The notes beneath the pieces were generated by a model. The model saw only the letters and a list, made by a program, of their open reading frames with translations, did not search any database and was not told the origin of the DNA. Below are positions 19,466 to 30,027 of a stretch of DNA of 64,000 nucleotides, piece after piece. This DNA is from Magnaporthiopsis rhizophila (lineage: Eukaryota > Ascomycota > Sordariomycetes > Magnaporthales > Magnaporthaceae), in NCBI GenBank assembly GCA_003049465.1, contig PYSS01000048.1:124001-188000 (forward strand), given 5' to 3'. Numbering within the stretch: the first letter of the stretch is position 1; each line of letters opens with the position of its first letter. Position numbers and translations under genes: made by a program.

Positions 19466-21158
19466 ATGGCCGTCCAACTCCGCGGGGAAGCCCTCGGGAC
19501 CGCCGTGGGCGTCTTGATCTTCTCCTTCGTTTGTCTCTTCTCCGGTCTGCTCATGATCGTGCTGGTATGGGTCCAGCACGAGCGCACGAGCTGTAAGTTG
19601 ACCCCGGAACATCCGCCCGAGCCACCTTGTCCACGGCCGCTGACCGTCCCTATAGATATTGCCTGTCTCTCGTTTCTTACCACCATCTGCACTCTGGCCT
19701 CCATCGTCCAGGAGTTCTACAACATAATAGACTGGCGGGATGTCGTGCTCGCCAAGTTCGAACGCATCCTAGCCGATCCCCAGGACCCGGAGCTGATCAT
19801 CTCTGGAGCGGCTGAGGGTTTTGATCTCATACTCTTTTATATTCGTATGTCTCTCCGTGCCTCAAGACCTCGATTTTCCAATCCAGTCGGTGATCTAACT
19901 CGCGTGTCTTCAGAGTTCTACTCCTACAATGCCATGGCGATGATGACTCTCTTCTGGTACGTCCTTGACCTGCTTCCGCCCTCTGTCCCCAGTCCGTTCG
20001 GCTCATAAACGGCTAATAAATTACAGGGCCTTCGAGCTGGCCGCTTCCGTTTTTAAATCGAGGGACCTGAGAGGGAAGCGCACCAGCCTGTACTACAAGG
20101 CAACTGCTTTCACCCTTCCGGCGATCATGATGGGTATTTTGCGACTCCGCGCCGTACTACTGAGCAGGACTCTCTACAACCTACTGGCCAACATGATCAG
20201 TACGTCTCGCTGCATCGTCCTTCCTCCAGCCATGTACCCCCCAAAGGAAGGAAATACCCCGGAGCTGACAGACCGCACTCGTCCGCAGTCGCCGTATCTT
20301 TATCTATCGTGGTCGTCCTCCTCCTGGTGATATTGTCCAAATACATCCGCATGCGGATGGCTTTCCTGTCCTGGCACGTGGGTTACGGTGGCATCTCCTC
20401 GCCCATGCCAGAAGCCGACAACCCCGACCACACTCTCCGTGCCGCGATAGTGCCTCGCCAAAGCATACACGACAACTGGCTCATGGTCCGGTTTACCATA
20501 GCGTCTCTTGTCCTTGCGTAAGGCACCTCGATGTATAAGAGATTATTCGAGGCCAGTGTGGTTAACGTGATAAAAAAAACAAAAAAAAAACAGCATTTTC
20601 GACGTTTGGAATTTTTACTTTGACACGTGGGCCTCTGCAGCCAACGCCAAAGCTCTGGCCGACGGCCCAGACTTCAGCGTACAGACGGCCAACGAGACTT
20701 TTCTCTCCTTCATGCCCGGCGCCTCGGCCAGCTTGCTGATCTTTATCATTTTCGGCACCACCAAGCCGCTGCGCGCGTACATGTGGTCGAAAGTGGTACC
20801 ACGCCGCATCCGCGAGCGACAGCAGGCCAACCGTGGCAGACCGCCGTCATTTGTGTTCCCGCGCGGTGAGGGTGGTGGTGTCGGCGGTGTCGTCGACGAG
20901 CACCAGCTGTCGATGCTGTCCCACGGCGGCCGCGACGACGTCCGCGGTTACGGATACGATGAAGAACTCCATACCGGGGGTCGTTATCCACACCTGCCGC
21001 CAATCTCCTCGGGCGGAGACATAAGCGACCTGTCTGGCGATCTGGAGCGCATCATCTCCAAGGCCAGCATGACGGATGACATGGTCACCAAGCCGCCATC
21101 CGTCGTCGTCCCCGGTGGACGCACGAACAGGGGTTCTCGACGAATGAGCAAACGATGA
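19466..21158 (+). CDS. Orphan seven-transmembrane-like membrane protein
   Basis: Six exons are inferred: 19466-19592, 19656-19844, 19914-19956 (43 nt), 20027-20199, 20289-20517 and 20594-21158, giving 441 aa. All junctions keep frame and rebuild hydrophobic segments. About seven membrane segments are seen: GVLIFSFVCLFSGLLMIVLVWV; YIACLSFLTTICTLASIV; the DLILFYIQFYSYNAMAMMTLFW region; FTLPAIMMGILRLRAV; MIAVSLSIVVVLLLVILS; FTIASLVLAIFDVWNFYF; and SASLLIFIIFGTTKPLR. A Gly-rich cytosolic tail of about 130 residues follows, ending in a basic GSRRMSKR. The topology and the acidic/aromatic pair IIDWRD after TM2 resemble orphan fungal GPCR-like proteins, but I cannot place it in a defined class. The ATG at 19466 was chosen as the first in-frame ATG directly before the first membrane segment. 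Confidence 0.8.
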
Positions 21159-21350
21159 GTTTCTTTTGTCCAATTTTGTGATACTACCATCTCCCTCTTC
21201 ATCTTTTGTACATATTTTTGTTCACATATGGTAGGGTAGCGGGGCATTGGAGTTGGCTGGATATGATACCAAATTTGTTTGCATATTTTATCATATGATG
21301 ATGGAATTGAGGCCATGCGCCGAGGAATAGGGTCCCGCAAGCGTGGCGTG

Positions 21351-21370
21351 TTTTTTTTTTTTTTTTTTTT

Positions 21371-21404
<34 letters not shown>
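21351..21404 (+). repeat. Paired poly(T) tracts T20-CCC-T31
   Basis: Two uninterrupted T runs of 20 and 31 nt are separated by three C, about 190 nt past the stop codon of the 7TM gene. Function unknown; prone to slippage. Confidence 0.85.
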
Positions 21405-22076
21405 CGTTTCTAGCGAGTACATAAGCAGGCTATACGATTTTGATAGCTCAAGGTTTGGGTCTTGATATCAAACATTCAAGGACATCCGTCTGGGAATTGC
21501 TGGTTGCACGACGTGTGGTGGAAGCGCCCCTCAATTAGGCGTTAACCGTTCTCCCTCCAACGCGCGGTCGTGTCCCTCTCGGAGGCCACGGCCGCGAGGT
21601 CTGGCACCATCAACCCGAGGCGCGCTCACCGAGTGGAAGGCGGGAGGACAGATTGGACCTTGCCGGCCAACACCAAGACCAAACCTCACAGCCGGCCACG
21701 GTCATCAGCCTTGTGCGCAGCGACCAGGCCGGCATATACGGTCTATCATCTTCTCTTAGCTGAGCCCTCCATGTTTCACCGTAGTTCCCACGCGCATGCG
21801 GAGGAATATTAAGTCAGAGGTAACACTGAGGGGAAACCAAAAAAGGGAGCGTCGGCCATTGCTTCCCAACCGCGCGGCAGCAAAATTTTCAACGTCGGAT
21901 CACTCGCTCGTTCCACGACACCTTTGTCCCTGGTGCTACGAACGGTCAGATTGGAAGCGGCGAGGCAGATCACGTTCACTATTACCATACCAAACGTCGA
22001 AGGGCTGGGCTGGGCTGGGCTGTTGAGCCAGACACGTAAAGAATGCTGAATCACTGCTTTGACCCCGTTTGTTTGT

Positions 22077-22087
22077 ATAAATAAATG
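22077..22087 (+). promoter_or_regulatory. TATA box of the first tetraspan-like gene
   Basis: TATAAATAAAT lies 140-150 nt before the ATG at 22227, at a plausible core-promoter distance. A16 in the leader (22201-22216) directly precedes the start region. Confidence 0.5.
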
Positions 22088-22226
22088 GATGACGACGAGC
22101 CATCTGGTCGAGGCCTCAAGCTATCTATCCGGACACACATGAATTTTTCTTTTCTTCACAAACGGATACTCACGCATCAAATCAAACATCTCATCTCACC
22201 AAAAAAAAAAAAAAAACCCCGTTCTG

Positions 22227-22952
22227 ATGATGTACTTCGACGCGTCTTCTGATATGGAGGACCTCGGCCTGCGCCGCTTCGACCAGACGGCCCAACTCGT
22301 ATTAGGCCTGCTAGTTCTTGCCGATGTCGGCGTCTTCATCTTCACCATCATTCTCCTCTGCGCCGGCATCCCAGTCCCCGAGTTCCGGACGGCCGTCATC
22401 GCGCTCTTGGTCTCGGTAAGTCTCTACATTCACATACCCGTCCACACGCTCCCGTTCCATATCTAAACTCCATTCTTCTTCCCAACGCAACAACAAAAGT
22501 CCCTCGTGTCCCAGGCCACCAGGGCCCTGGTCCGCGGGACCAAGAGCCAACTGGTGGCAGCGGCAGCCACCATCGTCAGCATCGCTCTCGCCGCGGCCGC
22601 GCTGGCGCTTTGCTGCGTGAACTGGAACGCGGCCATCTCCCGGTCGGACGAGTGGGCGATCGGCGCCGGCAACATCTCGATCCCCGACGGCGCCAACCCG
22701 GAGCTCTGGGTGCTGGTCCACGGCACCCGGTACGGAAACGCCGTGATTGCGCTTGCCGCGCTGCAGCTGTGAGTGACAGGCTTTTACGCTCCCTTGACTG
22801 GCACTGAGCGCCCTGAAACGCCGCGGACATTTGGTGCTGATGAAGACAAATTATACACCAGTGCGACTGTCGTCGTGAATGCCGTTGTCGGTATAGTTTG
22901 CATTGTTGTTCTCCACAAGTTTGCGGATGACCTGATGGCAGCGTTCTCGTGA
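22227..22952 (+). CDS. Tetraspan-like small membrane protein, copy 1
   Basis: Three exons, 22227-22415, 22500-22768 and 22862-22952, give 182 aa with all junctions in frame. Four hydrophobic segments are visible: about 22-50 (LVLGLLVLADVGVFIFTIILLCAGI), a short one near 55-64, 85-105 (AAAATIVSIALAAAALALCCV) and a last one split by intron 2 (VIALAALQL|ATVVVNAVVGIVCIVVL). A conserved loop before the last segment reads IPDGANPELWVLVHGTRYGNAV. No named family is recognised. The overall plan (four membrane passes with one larger loop) resembles many uncharacterised ascomycete tetraspan-like proteins. A related gene follows 0.7 kb downstream on the same strand, with the same loop motif and the same phase-2 intron position, so the pair arose by tandem duplication. 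The product probably sits in a cellular membrane; role unknown. Confidence 0.75.
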
Positions 22953-23644
22953 GCTGACGAGTGTGATGGGTGGGATTGTCGGGCATCAGAGCTGGTTGTT
23001 GAGGCGTTTCGGGACAACCTAGACGTAGTATGGCCTTTCCTTTTTTTTTTTTTTGTGTTGTGTGCTTGGGATAGATCAACCTACCACCACCATCGCCATG
23101 GTATTCAATGCCAAAGCAGGCTTTGGCCGCATCGTGGCCACCGGCGCCCACCACGTGGAGAGGCTTGAGAGTGAGAGCCGGGTGTCTACTATTCAACTGG
23201 AACGAGACAATGCGTGAATATCAAATTCTTCCCCTCACATACGCAACGCGAAGTCTCTTCCAGCATCTGTACGGCTGCGCATGGAATCGAGGACCCCAAA
23301 GAAGACAAGGGATCTTTTTATTGCCATACCCAACGAAGGAGGCCTCGCACATCCAACATAAATACTACACCTACGCTCTACCATGTCTAGCAGGCGGCAT
23401 CACTCTGTCTTCTCCCAATCCCCACGACTTTCGGCAGCAAGCTCGTTTGTAATCTAGCAAACCAAGCCTCCCGAGATGGCGTACCGCTGCAGCCCGCTCA
23501 GCCACGCCGGCCTCTGCACCTCTCTGCGCCGTGAGTAGCAAGCGCCCTGCCCCTGGCTGCCAAATGTTGGTACCAATATTACGAAAGCTAAACTGTAATT
23601 TCTTTTTGGTCCGCACTAGTCCTTCTCCTCTATGATCTGCGGAG
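22953..23644. other. Gap between tandem paralogues
   Basis: A 692-nt gap with T14 (23041-23054). No counterpart of the first exon of copy 1 could be found here, apart from the non-homologous short frame at 23476-23530. Confidence 0.5.
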
Positions 23645-24058
23645 ATGCTCTCGCCTCCCGTCGTCATAATTTGCGCGGTCTGCAACCTCATTCTCTACAT
23701 CGCCAGCCTGGTCCTCACCGTCGTTCGATGGGACAAGGCGCTCGCCCAGGCCGGCGAGTGGGAGATCCCGAACAATGCCACCATCACGATCCCCCACGAC
23801 GTCAACCCGGAGCTTTGTCTCATGGTCCACGACACCAGGTATGGCAATGCCGTTGTCGCTCTGGCTGCGGTTCAGTTGTAAGTTTGGCCTTCCCCAACCA
23901 CGGAACGATTCCTTGTGGCGTCCAGGGGGTCTATCTTGCCAACGGGAGGCTGACACTGACAACCGGATCCGCGTGTTAGCGCCGGCGGTCTCTTGTATGG
24001 AGTGGTTGGCATCCTCCTATCGGTGGCCAACCAGACCGTCCGGTTGCATAACACGTAG
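23645..24058 (+). CDS. Tetraspan-like membrane protein, copy 2, 5'-shortened or degenerate paralogue
   Basis: Two exons, 23645-23877 and 23980-24058, give 103 aa. The segment IPHDVNPELCLMVHDTRYGNAVVALAAVQ matches copy 1 (22500-22768) closely, and the intron interrupts the same QL/QF position in the same phase. The end, AGGLLYGVVGILLSVANQ, is the counterpart of the last membrane segment. The 5' part differs. A leader ATG at 23476 starts a short frame (MAYRCSPLSH..) with a good donor at 23531 and an acceptor at 23618-23619 where copy 1 also has an exon boundary. That splice leads into a stop instead of the conserved frame, and an in-frame TGA sits just upstream of 23645. Either translation starts at 23645, giving a protein without the first membrane segment, or the gene is frameshifted and dying. 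The start is uncertain. Confidence 0.5.
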
Positions 24059-24315
24059 AAAATGTTTGTCGAGGTCTACTTTATCCACTGCGTGCGCAGT
24101 CGGAAAAACCATTAGCCAGCTAATACGATTCGAATCTGGCCCTTGTCCGTACGTAACTCTTGTTGTTATTTCTATGCTGTGGCAACGGATGAGGTTATGG
24201 ATAGTTGGTTCTGGTTTCTCCGGGTGATCAGTCGTAGACATCCTCTCTTGATCGTTTCTTGTTGCGTGGCCCATGATAAGGTAAACCAATCCAGACGTAC
24301 GAAAAAAGAACGTCT

Positions 24316-25533
24316 CTAGGCCACCTTCTTCACTGCATCTTTCTCCGCGTCCCTACGCTTCAACTCCCTTTCTGCCGCCGCGGCGATCACAGTGTCATGA
24401 TCCGAGACGGGCTTGAACCCCAGCCTCTCCCGGATCTTGCGTGTGCTATAGGTGTGCGTATACAACGCATACAGCAGCGCCAACCTGCTCAGCGACACGG
24501 GCGGCCTCACCCGCCCCAGCGTGAAGATCCTCAACACCCAGTCGACGATCCACACGATCGTCCACATGAGCCAGCCGGGCAGCACAAAGACGCGCGGCTC
24601 GCCGGGCGTGCCGTAGTGCCGCTGCGCCGCGTCGTACATGACGCGCACGTGGTGCCAGAACAGGACCGGGTGGTCGTCGGAAACGTTGAAGGCCTCGCCG
24701 TCGACGCGGCCAGCCGCGCGGGCCGGGTCCAGTAGCGCCTTGGCGGCTAGGCGCAGGGCGGCGGCGGCGTTGGCCACGTCGACGACCTCGATCAGGTTGG
24801 CGCCGTCGCCGATGCGCACGAACGGCGCCCCCGGCAGCGCCACCGTGTCCAGCATGGTGCGTAGCATCTGCGAGTCGCGCTCGCCGTACATGTGCGCCAG
24901 CACCAGGGACGCCGTCTTCAGGGGCAGGCGGGCATCGGTGGATGCGTCGGCGGCGTCGGGTTCGTTGGCGGCCAGGACCAGCTTGTGCGCGGCGGCCTTG
25001 CTGCGCGCGTACGCCTCCTCGGGCTGGCCCTGCCCGTCGTCGTCTGCATCGGCCCAGGTCGGCAGCGTCTCGTCGCCGTTGACGTGCGGCGGGTCGCGGT
25101 ACATGTCGATGGTGGAGGCGAAGACGAAGGCGCCGACGGAGCCGCAGCGCCGCGCCTCGTCCAGCAGCACGCGCGTGCCCTCGACGTTGCTCTCGAACTG
25201 GTCCGCCGCCGCCTTGCGGCCGCGCCTGCGCCCAGCCTCGTCCGGGAACGAAAAGTTGGGCGACGCGCAGTGAAAAATGACGCGCGGCCGTATCGAGCTC
25301 AGGAGCGCGCGCACGGCCGGCGCGTCCTCGACGCTGCAGGCGTGATAGGTCGCGCCGGCGTCGTGGTTGCGGGACTCGTCGACGACGCGGTCCAGCACGT
25401 GCACAGCGCCGCACTCCGGGTCGGCGAGGAGCTGGCCGACCAGGTGGTAGCCCAGGAAGCCGCTGCCGCCCGTGACGAGTACGTCTCCGAGGAGAGGGCC
25501 GCCTTCGCCTGGAGAAGGTGTATTGGGGGCCAT
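24316..25533 (-). CDS. NAD(P)-dependent extended SDR, 3beta-hydroxysteroid dehydrogenase/Erg26-like
   Basis: A single exon; the ATG at 25533 (MAPNTPSP) is used because codons further upstream are not ATG. The product is 405 aa. The Rossmann nucleotide motif TGGSGFLG lies at 21-28, an acidic residue after beta-2 (VLDRV, about 48) favours NAD, and the catalytic pair is YARSK (Tyr175, Lys179) with FASTIDMY providing the active-site Ser/Thr. A hydrophobic stretch, GWLMWTIVWIVDWVLRIFTLG, near residue 330 would attach the enzyme to a membrane, as in 3beta-HSD/NSDHL (Erg26) relatives. The likely reaction is NAD-dependent oxidation of a 3beta-hydroxy group on a sterol or similar lipid. Whether it is the essential Erg26 or a paralogue for secondary metabolism cannot be told. 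The C-terminus is Lys-rich (KRRDAEKDAVKKVA). Convergent with the tetraspan pair. Confidence 0.8.
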   Translation of the reverse strand: MAPNTPSPGEGGPLLGDVLVTGGSGFLGYHLVGQLLADPECGAVHVLDRVVDESRNHDAGATYHACSVEDAPAVRALLSSIRPRVIFHCASPNFSFPDEAGRRRGRKAAADQFESNVEGTRVLLDEARRCGSVGAFVFASTIDMYRDPPHVNGDETLPTWADADDDGQGQPEEAYARSKAAAHKLVLAANEPDAADASTDARLPLKTASLVLAHMYGERDSQMLRTMLDTVALPGAPFVRIGDGANLIEVVDVANAAAALRLAAKALLDPARAAGRVDGEAFNVSDDHPVLFWHHVRVMYDAAQRHYGTPGEPRVFVLPGWLMWTIVWIVDWVLRIFTLGRVRPPVSLSRLALLYALYTHTYSTRKIRERLGFKPVSDHDTVIAAAAERELKRRDAEKDAVKKVA

Positions 25534-26712
25534 GATGTCTGTCTTTGGTAGTGGTTCTGACGACGGCTTGCGGGCTAGTCCTGACACGGGATGGACAGGT
25601 TCAGACTCGGCTGTTCCGAGGTATGCAAGGGACGAGCCTGTCGACCTCAGCCCTCATCGGAGGGACCGGGCTGTGCAACGACGATAATGGGATGGATGCC
25701 TCGTGCGGGGTTGAGCGTTACACACCAATAGGAATGCTTGCAAGTGCGAGCCTGATGCGAACCTTAATGCGACGGAAAGTTAGCTCAAGTGCCGTGAATG
25801 CGAGGCTAGACGGGAATGAGATGCGAAGCTAAGTATTTCATGCGCGGATACACCAAAAAGGTCGGCAGTTATAAAGACGATATGGTGGATGGTATCAGGC
25901 CTGTACAGTATGAGTTCATTCTGCTTTTATTTGGAATTCAAGATTCCGTCGTCTGGTCCAGGGAACGTCCATCCAGAGAGAAAACCAAGACCTTCTATCT
26001 CTAATGCGAACTTTCAAAATTTACCCATCTGCCCCTGCTCGGCCTGCTAGTCTCGCTGGCTTCCCGAGGTGTTCGGCAAATGTAATTCGATAACACCCAA
26101 CGGCCTTGCCTAGAAGTCGTTGAAGCAGGTTCCTGCAGAGTAAGCTGTCCATCCCCAAATTGCCAGCCCCTCTGCTTCGTCACATATAGCTCCTCCCAAT
26201 CTCTTGGTACAGCCCATACAAGCGAAAGCAAGCACACAATAGGCCAGGCATTAACTCACGCCCTCCTGTCCCAGCGTGTGCACGGCCAAAGCCTCGGGCA
26301 CGAAGCGCCCTTACCGACCTGCCAGAATGAAGCTAACCGCCCAATACAAATCCAAGCTTAACCCGCTGACCGTGCGCCGATCACAGGCCATGGTCGCAGA
26401 GCATCATGCAGTGAGACGGACCAAGGCATATATTGATTGACTGGATTGCACCTCGCTTTTCAAAAGGCAAAAGGCAAAAGGCAAAAAAAAAAGTGGAAAG
26501 GATGTCTTGGAATATCACGGCATAAAGGATTGAGCCTATGTTCATGTTCTGATCGTCGCGCGGGGGGGGTCATGGCACTATAAGGAGCTATGCCCTGCCT
26601 GGCCTGGTGGTACGGGACTTATCTAGCTCGAGGGTGTACCTCCAGCCCCTTTCAATCCAAACTACCTACATACCTAGCCATCATCACAACAAAGAAAAAA
26701 AAGACAGCAAAA
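25534..26712. other. Divergent intergenic region, SDR/permease
   Basis: A 1.18-kb region between divergent starts. A short direct repeat of GCAAAAG units (about 26464-26483) and a G8 run at 26563-26570 are the only noticeable features. No gene seen. Confidence 0.5.
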
Positions 26713-28918
26713 ATGGGAGAGAAGGGTCCCGACGTCGAATCTCGGACTGGCGACCAGTCGCACTCGCCGCCGCCCACGAGGGACGAGGGCGTGGTGCTAT
26801 CAAGTGGTGCCGATGCCGAGCTGTTGGGTAAGTGAACACGTCCATGTTGCTCCCGCCGCCCTTACCTACCTATTCATCAAGCACTGGAGATGGCGCTAAT
26901 ACAAAGTCAATGTATATTTTTTTTTTTTTTTTCATTCTGTCTGCCCCAGCGACCATGGGCTACGTCCAGGAACTAAAGCGCAACTTCTCAACCCTCGAGG
27001 TCTTCGGCATCGCCTTCGCCTCCATGGGCATCATGCCGTCCATCGCGAGCACGCTGGCCTTCTCGCTGCCCGCGGGCCCCGCCGGCATGGTGTGGTCGTG
27101 GCTGCTGGCCAGCTGTTGCATCTTCTGCGTCGGCCTCGCCATGGCCGACATGGGAAGCGCAATGCCGACGGCCGGAGGGCTCTACTACTGGACGCACCAC
27201 TTCGCCGGCGAGTCCCTGCGCGATTACCTTTCTTTTATCGTGGGCTACAGCAACACGCTGGGCCTGATCGGCGGCGTGTGCGGTGTCGACTATGGGTTTG
27301 CGCTGATGTTTTGCTCCGTGTGAGTGGTGGTGGTGGTTGACGATCTCGGTCCATCATGCCGTGCCGCAGTTTCAGGAGCTAACAGCCAGAAAAAAAAAAA
27401 GCATCGCCATCGGTACCAACGGAGCCTGGACGCCGAGCAACGGCGTCGTCTACGTCGTCTTCATGGTCACGGTGCTGGTTCACGCAACCCTGGCCTCGAC
27501 GCTGTCGCGGCTCATCGCCCGACTGCAGACCGTGGCCATCGTGCTCAACCTGGCCCTGATAGTGGCCACCGTCGTGGCGCTGCCGCTGGGCACCAGGAGC
27601 GGTGGACGCGGCGGGAACGACGCCAAGATCGTCTTCGCCGACGTCCAGAGCCTCACGGGCTGGCCGACTGGCTGGTCTTTGATGCTCGCTTTCCTGTCGC
27701 CCATCTGGACGGTTGCTGGCTACGACTCTTGTGTAGGTTGTTTTGCGGAAGCTGGAACCAAAAGGAGTGATGGGCGGTTGGAGAACGTACATGCGCTGAC
27801 ACCACATTTTGCAATATCAGGTTCACAGTGAGTTGGTGGAGACCTAGCCCCTGGCGACCGTCCAAGACATTTTGGGAAAGCTCACAAAGAAAACCGGGAA
27901 ACAGTATCAGAGGAAGCCTCCAACGCCTCGAGGGCTGTTCCGCTCGCCATCGTGTTGTCGGTAGGGCTGAGTGGTAAGTGCCGAGTTTCCTTTGGCCCAG
28001 CGTATTTCCCAACCAATGGACTGACGTCGAGTTGCAAAAAGGGCTGTTGGGCTTCATCATCGTCACCGTGATTGCTGCCTGCGTCGCTGACGTCGAGGCG
28101 GTTCTCAAGACGCCGTTTGGCCAACCGGTATGCATGATCATGCCTTCTTCACAAGACATCAGCCAGATGTGTGTGAGGCAAGCTAATGCAAGGAAAAACA
28201 GATGGCGCAGGTGTACTACGACGCCCTCGGTAAGCAGGCCACCCTGGTGTTCATGGCCTTCCTCCTGGCCGCTCAGTTCTTCATGGGGCTGGCGGTGTTG
28301 GTCGTTGCCTCGCGCCAGGCCTGGGCTTTTTCGCGCGACGGGGCGCTGCCTTTTTCCACATTCTTGCGGCAGGTTGTAAGTCATGTCAGCTCCAAAGGAA
28401 AAAAAGGTAAAACGTTATAGCTGACGCACACAAAAAAAAAAAAAAAAAAACACAAACAGTCCAAAACCCTTGGCTACATCCCCTTCCGCGCAATCTGGGG
28501 TGTCATCCTCTCCGTCCTGCTGATGGGCCTGCTCTGCCTGATCGCGCCCGCCGCCGCCTCGGCGCTCTTCTCGCTGGGCGTGGCGGGCCAGTACGTGGCG
28601 TTCGGCGTGCCCATCGCGGCGCGCGCCGTCGGCGGTGGCGGCGACAAGTTCCAGCCTGGCGCCTTCTACACGGGGCGGCGGCTGTCGACGCCCATCGCGA
28701 CGGTGGCGGCGGCGTTTTGCGCCTTCGTCGTCGTGCTCTGCATGTTCCCGCAATCCGGGCCGGGCCCCACGCCAGACCAGATGAACTACACCGTGGTCGT
28801 GAGCGGTGCCGTTTGGCTGGGCGCCTCGCTGTACTTTGTGCTTAGTGCGCGCAAGTGGTACCGTGGGCCGAGGGCGACGCTAGGAATCGTGGAGGGGACG
28901 AGGGCGGCGGCTGAGTGA
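26713..28918 (+). CDS. APC-superfamily amino acid/choline/GABA permease
   Basis: Eight exons are inferred: 26713-26827, 26950-27319, 27402-27732, 27821-27827, 27905-27973, 28042-28127, 28202-28375 and 28460-28918, giving 536 aa. Exon 4 is only 7 nt (GTTCACA). It restores the family motif GYDSCVHISEEASNASRAVP, which is otherwise broken. Other family marks are the N-terminal LKRNFSTLEVFGIAFASMGIMPSI, GGLYYWTHHFAGE, and ASRQAWAFSRDGALPFS. About 12 membrane segments are expected. The sequence is of the fungal ACT group (GABA/choline/polyamine permeases such as Uga4, Hnm1), so it should import a small amine or amino acid at the plasma membrane or vacuole. Substrate uncertain. The exon 3 acceptor follows an 11-A run instead of a pyrimidine tract and was chosen because it alone keeps the frame (FCSV|IAIGTNGAW). 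Confidence 0.85.
27821..27827 (+). other. 7-nt micro-exon of the permease gene
   Basis: GTTCACA is flanked by ATATCAG on the left and GTGAGT on the right. It contributes Val-His and the first base of Ile. Without it, exons 3 and 5 would join out of frame and the conserved CVHISEEA motif would be lost. Confidence 0.8.
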
Positions 28919-30027
28919 TGCGGGAGGGATGCTAGAGCCTGGCATGGTGGGCTAAAAAAAAAAAAGGATCGACCTGAATTTGCCTGGCTTGGGTCCCAGA
29001 GCACATAGCGACATCAGGCAGACGGAAGGAGTGACATTCGTTTCGATTGAATTGACGGTAGAGGTTCCTACCTATGCTACTATGCGAGACACTTGCGAAA
29101 TATGCCGCTGCGCGTGACGGAGTTGCGTGACCGAAAAGACGTGATGGTCTCACATTCAGCCTGGTGTGCCGTCGGGACCCCACTCATCTGTAGCCAAAAG
29201 AGCATCCGCACCACACCCATCCGGCAAGTGATTACGAGATACCTAAATTATAAGGGGAGCAGAGCGAGGTGGTTTACTTCGACATTGTTAGCTGGGAGAG
29301 AGATTAGACAATACCTTGGACGTTGGTCTGTTGAGATGGCATTCACGAATGCATGTATAAATTTATGGCATCGTTAGCAATGGTCAAAACCTGTGGCGTA
29401 GCAAGGGCTGCACGAGAGTAATGTGGCGTGATATCGTTCCTGCACGAAAATGGTTGGAGGTGAGCCGCGAGACCTGTGACGCTCTCGAAGAAACGGAAGG
29501 AGGGGTCGAGGGCCGAAGCTGATCGCGCTTGCGAGTTGGGGGTGGGATACGGATGTAAAAGAACCAAACCGGAGGGCGAAAACGGATACGAAGAGCAAAG
29601 ACGGCGCTAGGAGAACGGAGGAAAGGCGAAGAAACGATTGGACGCGACAAACGTAGGCTGAACGTCTCGTGACCCGAGCAACGGCGGGCGTTGAACGGAG
29701 GGCACACCGACGATGACAACCTGAGAGAGAGCATCGGCCTTGCGATGTGAGCATTAGCATCAACGGGTTCGAGATGAGGAGAAAGAAAGTCCCGAAGAAA
29801 AACCAAAACGCTGATTGAAATAAAAAATATGGACGGGTATTAGAGACATATTTACAGCGGGCATCTGTTTCCGTACAGTTCGTGCCCAACAGGCCAGGCG
29901 TCTCAAGCCGTGGTCTGCGAAACATCCTCCACAGTATCCTTCTCCTCCGTTTCGACCGGCGGGGTAACGACGGCGACGACGGTGATGATGGTAACATGGC
30001 ATCGACATGGTCGTCGCTCTCCTCCGG
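28919..30027. other. Convergent 3' region, permease/orphan acidic gene
   Basis: A 1.1-kb stretch after the permease. Long minus-strand frames at 29374-29997 have no start context, domain or splice support and are Ser/Arg/Phe-rich with no codon bias. They most likely represent the 3' flank or UTR of the next gene. Confidence 0.5.

Larger units (their letters stand above)
21159..22226. other. Intergenic region with double poly(T) and GGGCT repeats
   Basis: A 1.07-kb gap. It contains T20 and T31 runs separated by CCC (21351-21404), four GGGCT units near 22003-22022 and the TATA box of the next gene. No credible coding frame. Confidence 0.55.

Noticed and set aside
29374..29997. 207-codon minus-strand frame
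   Set aside because: Ser/Arg/Phe-rich without a recognisable domain; fits 3' flank of the acidic orphan gene.
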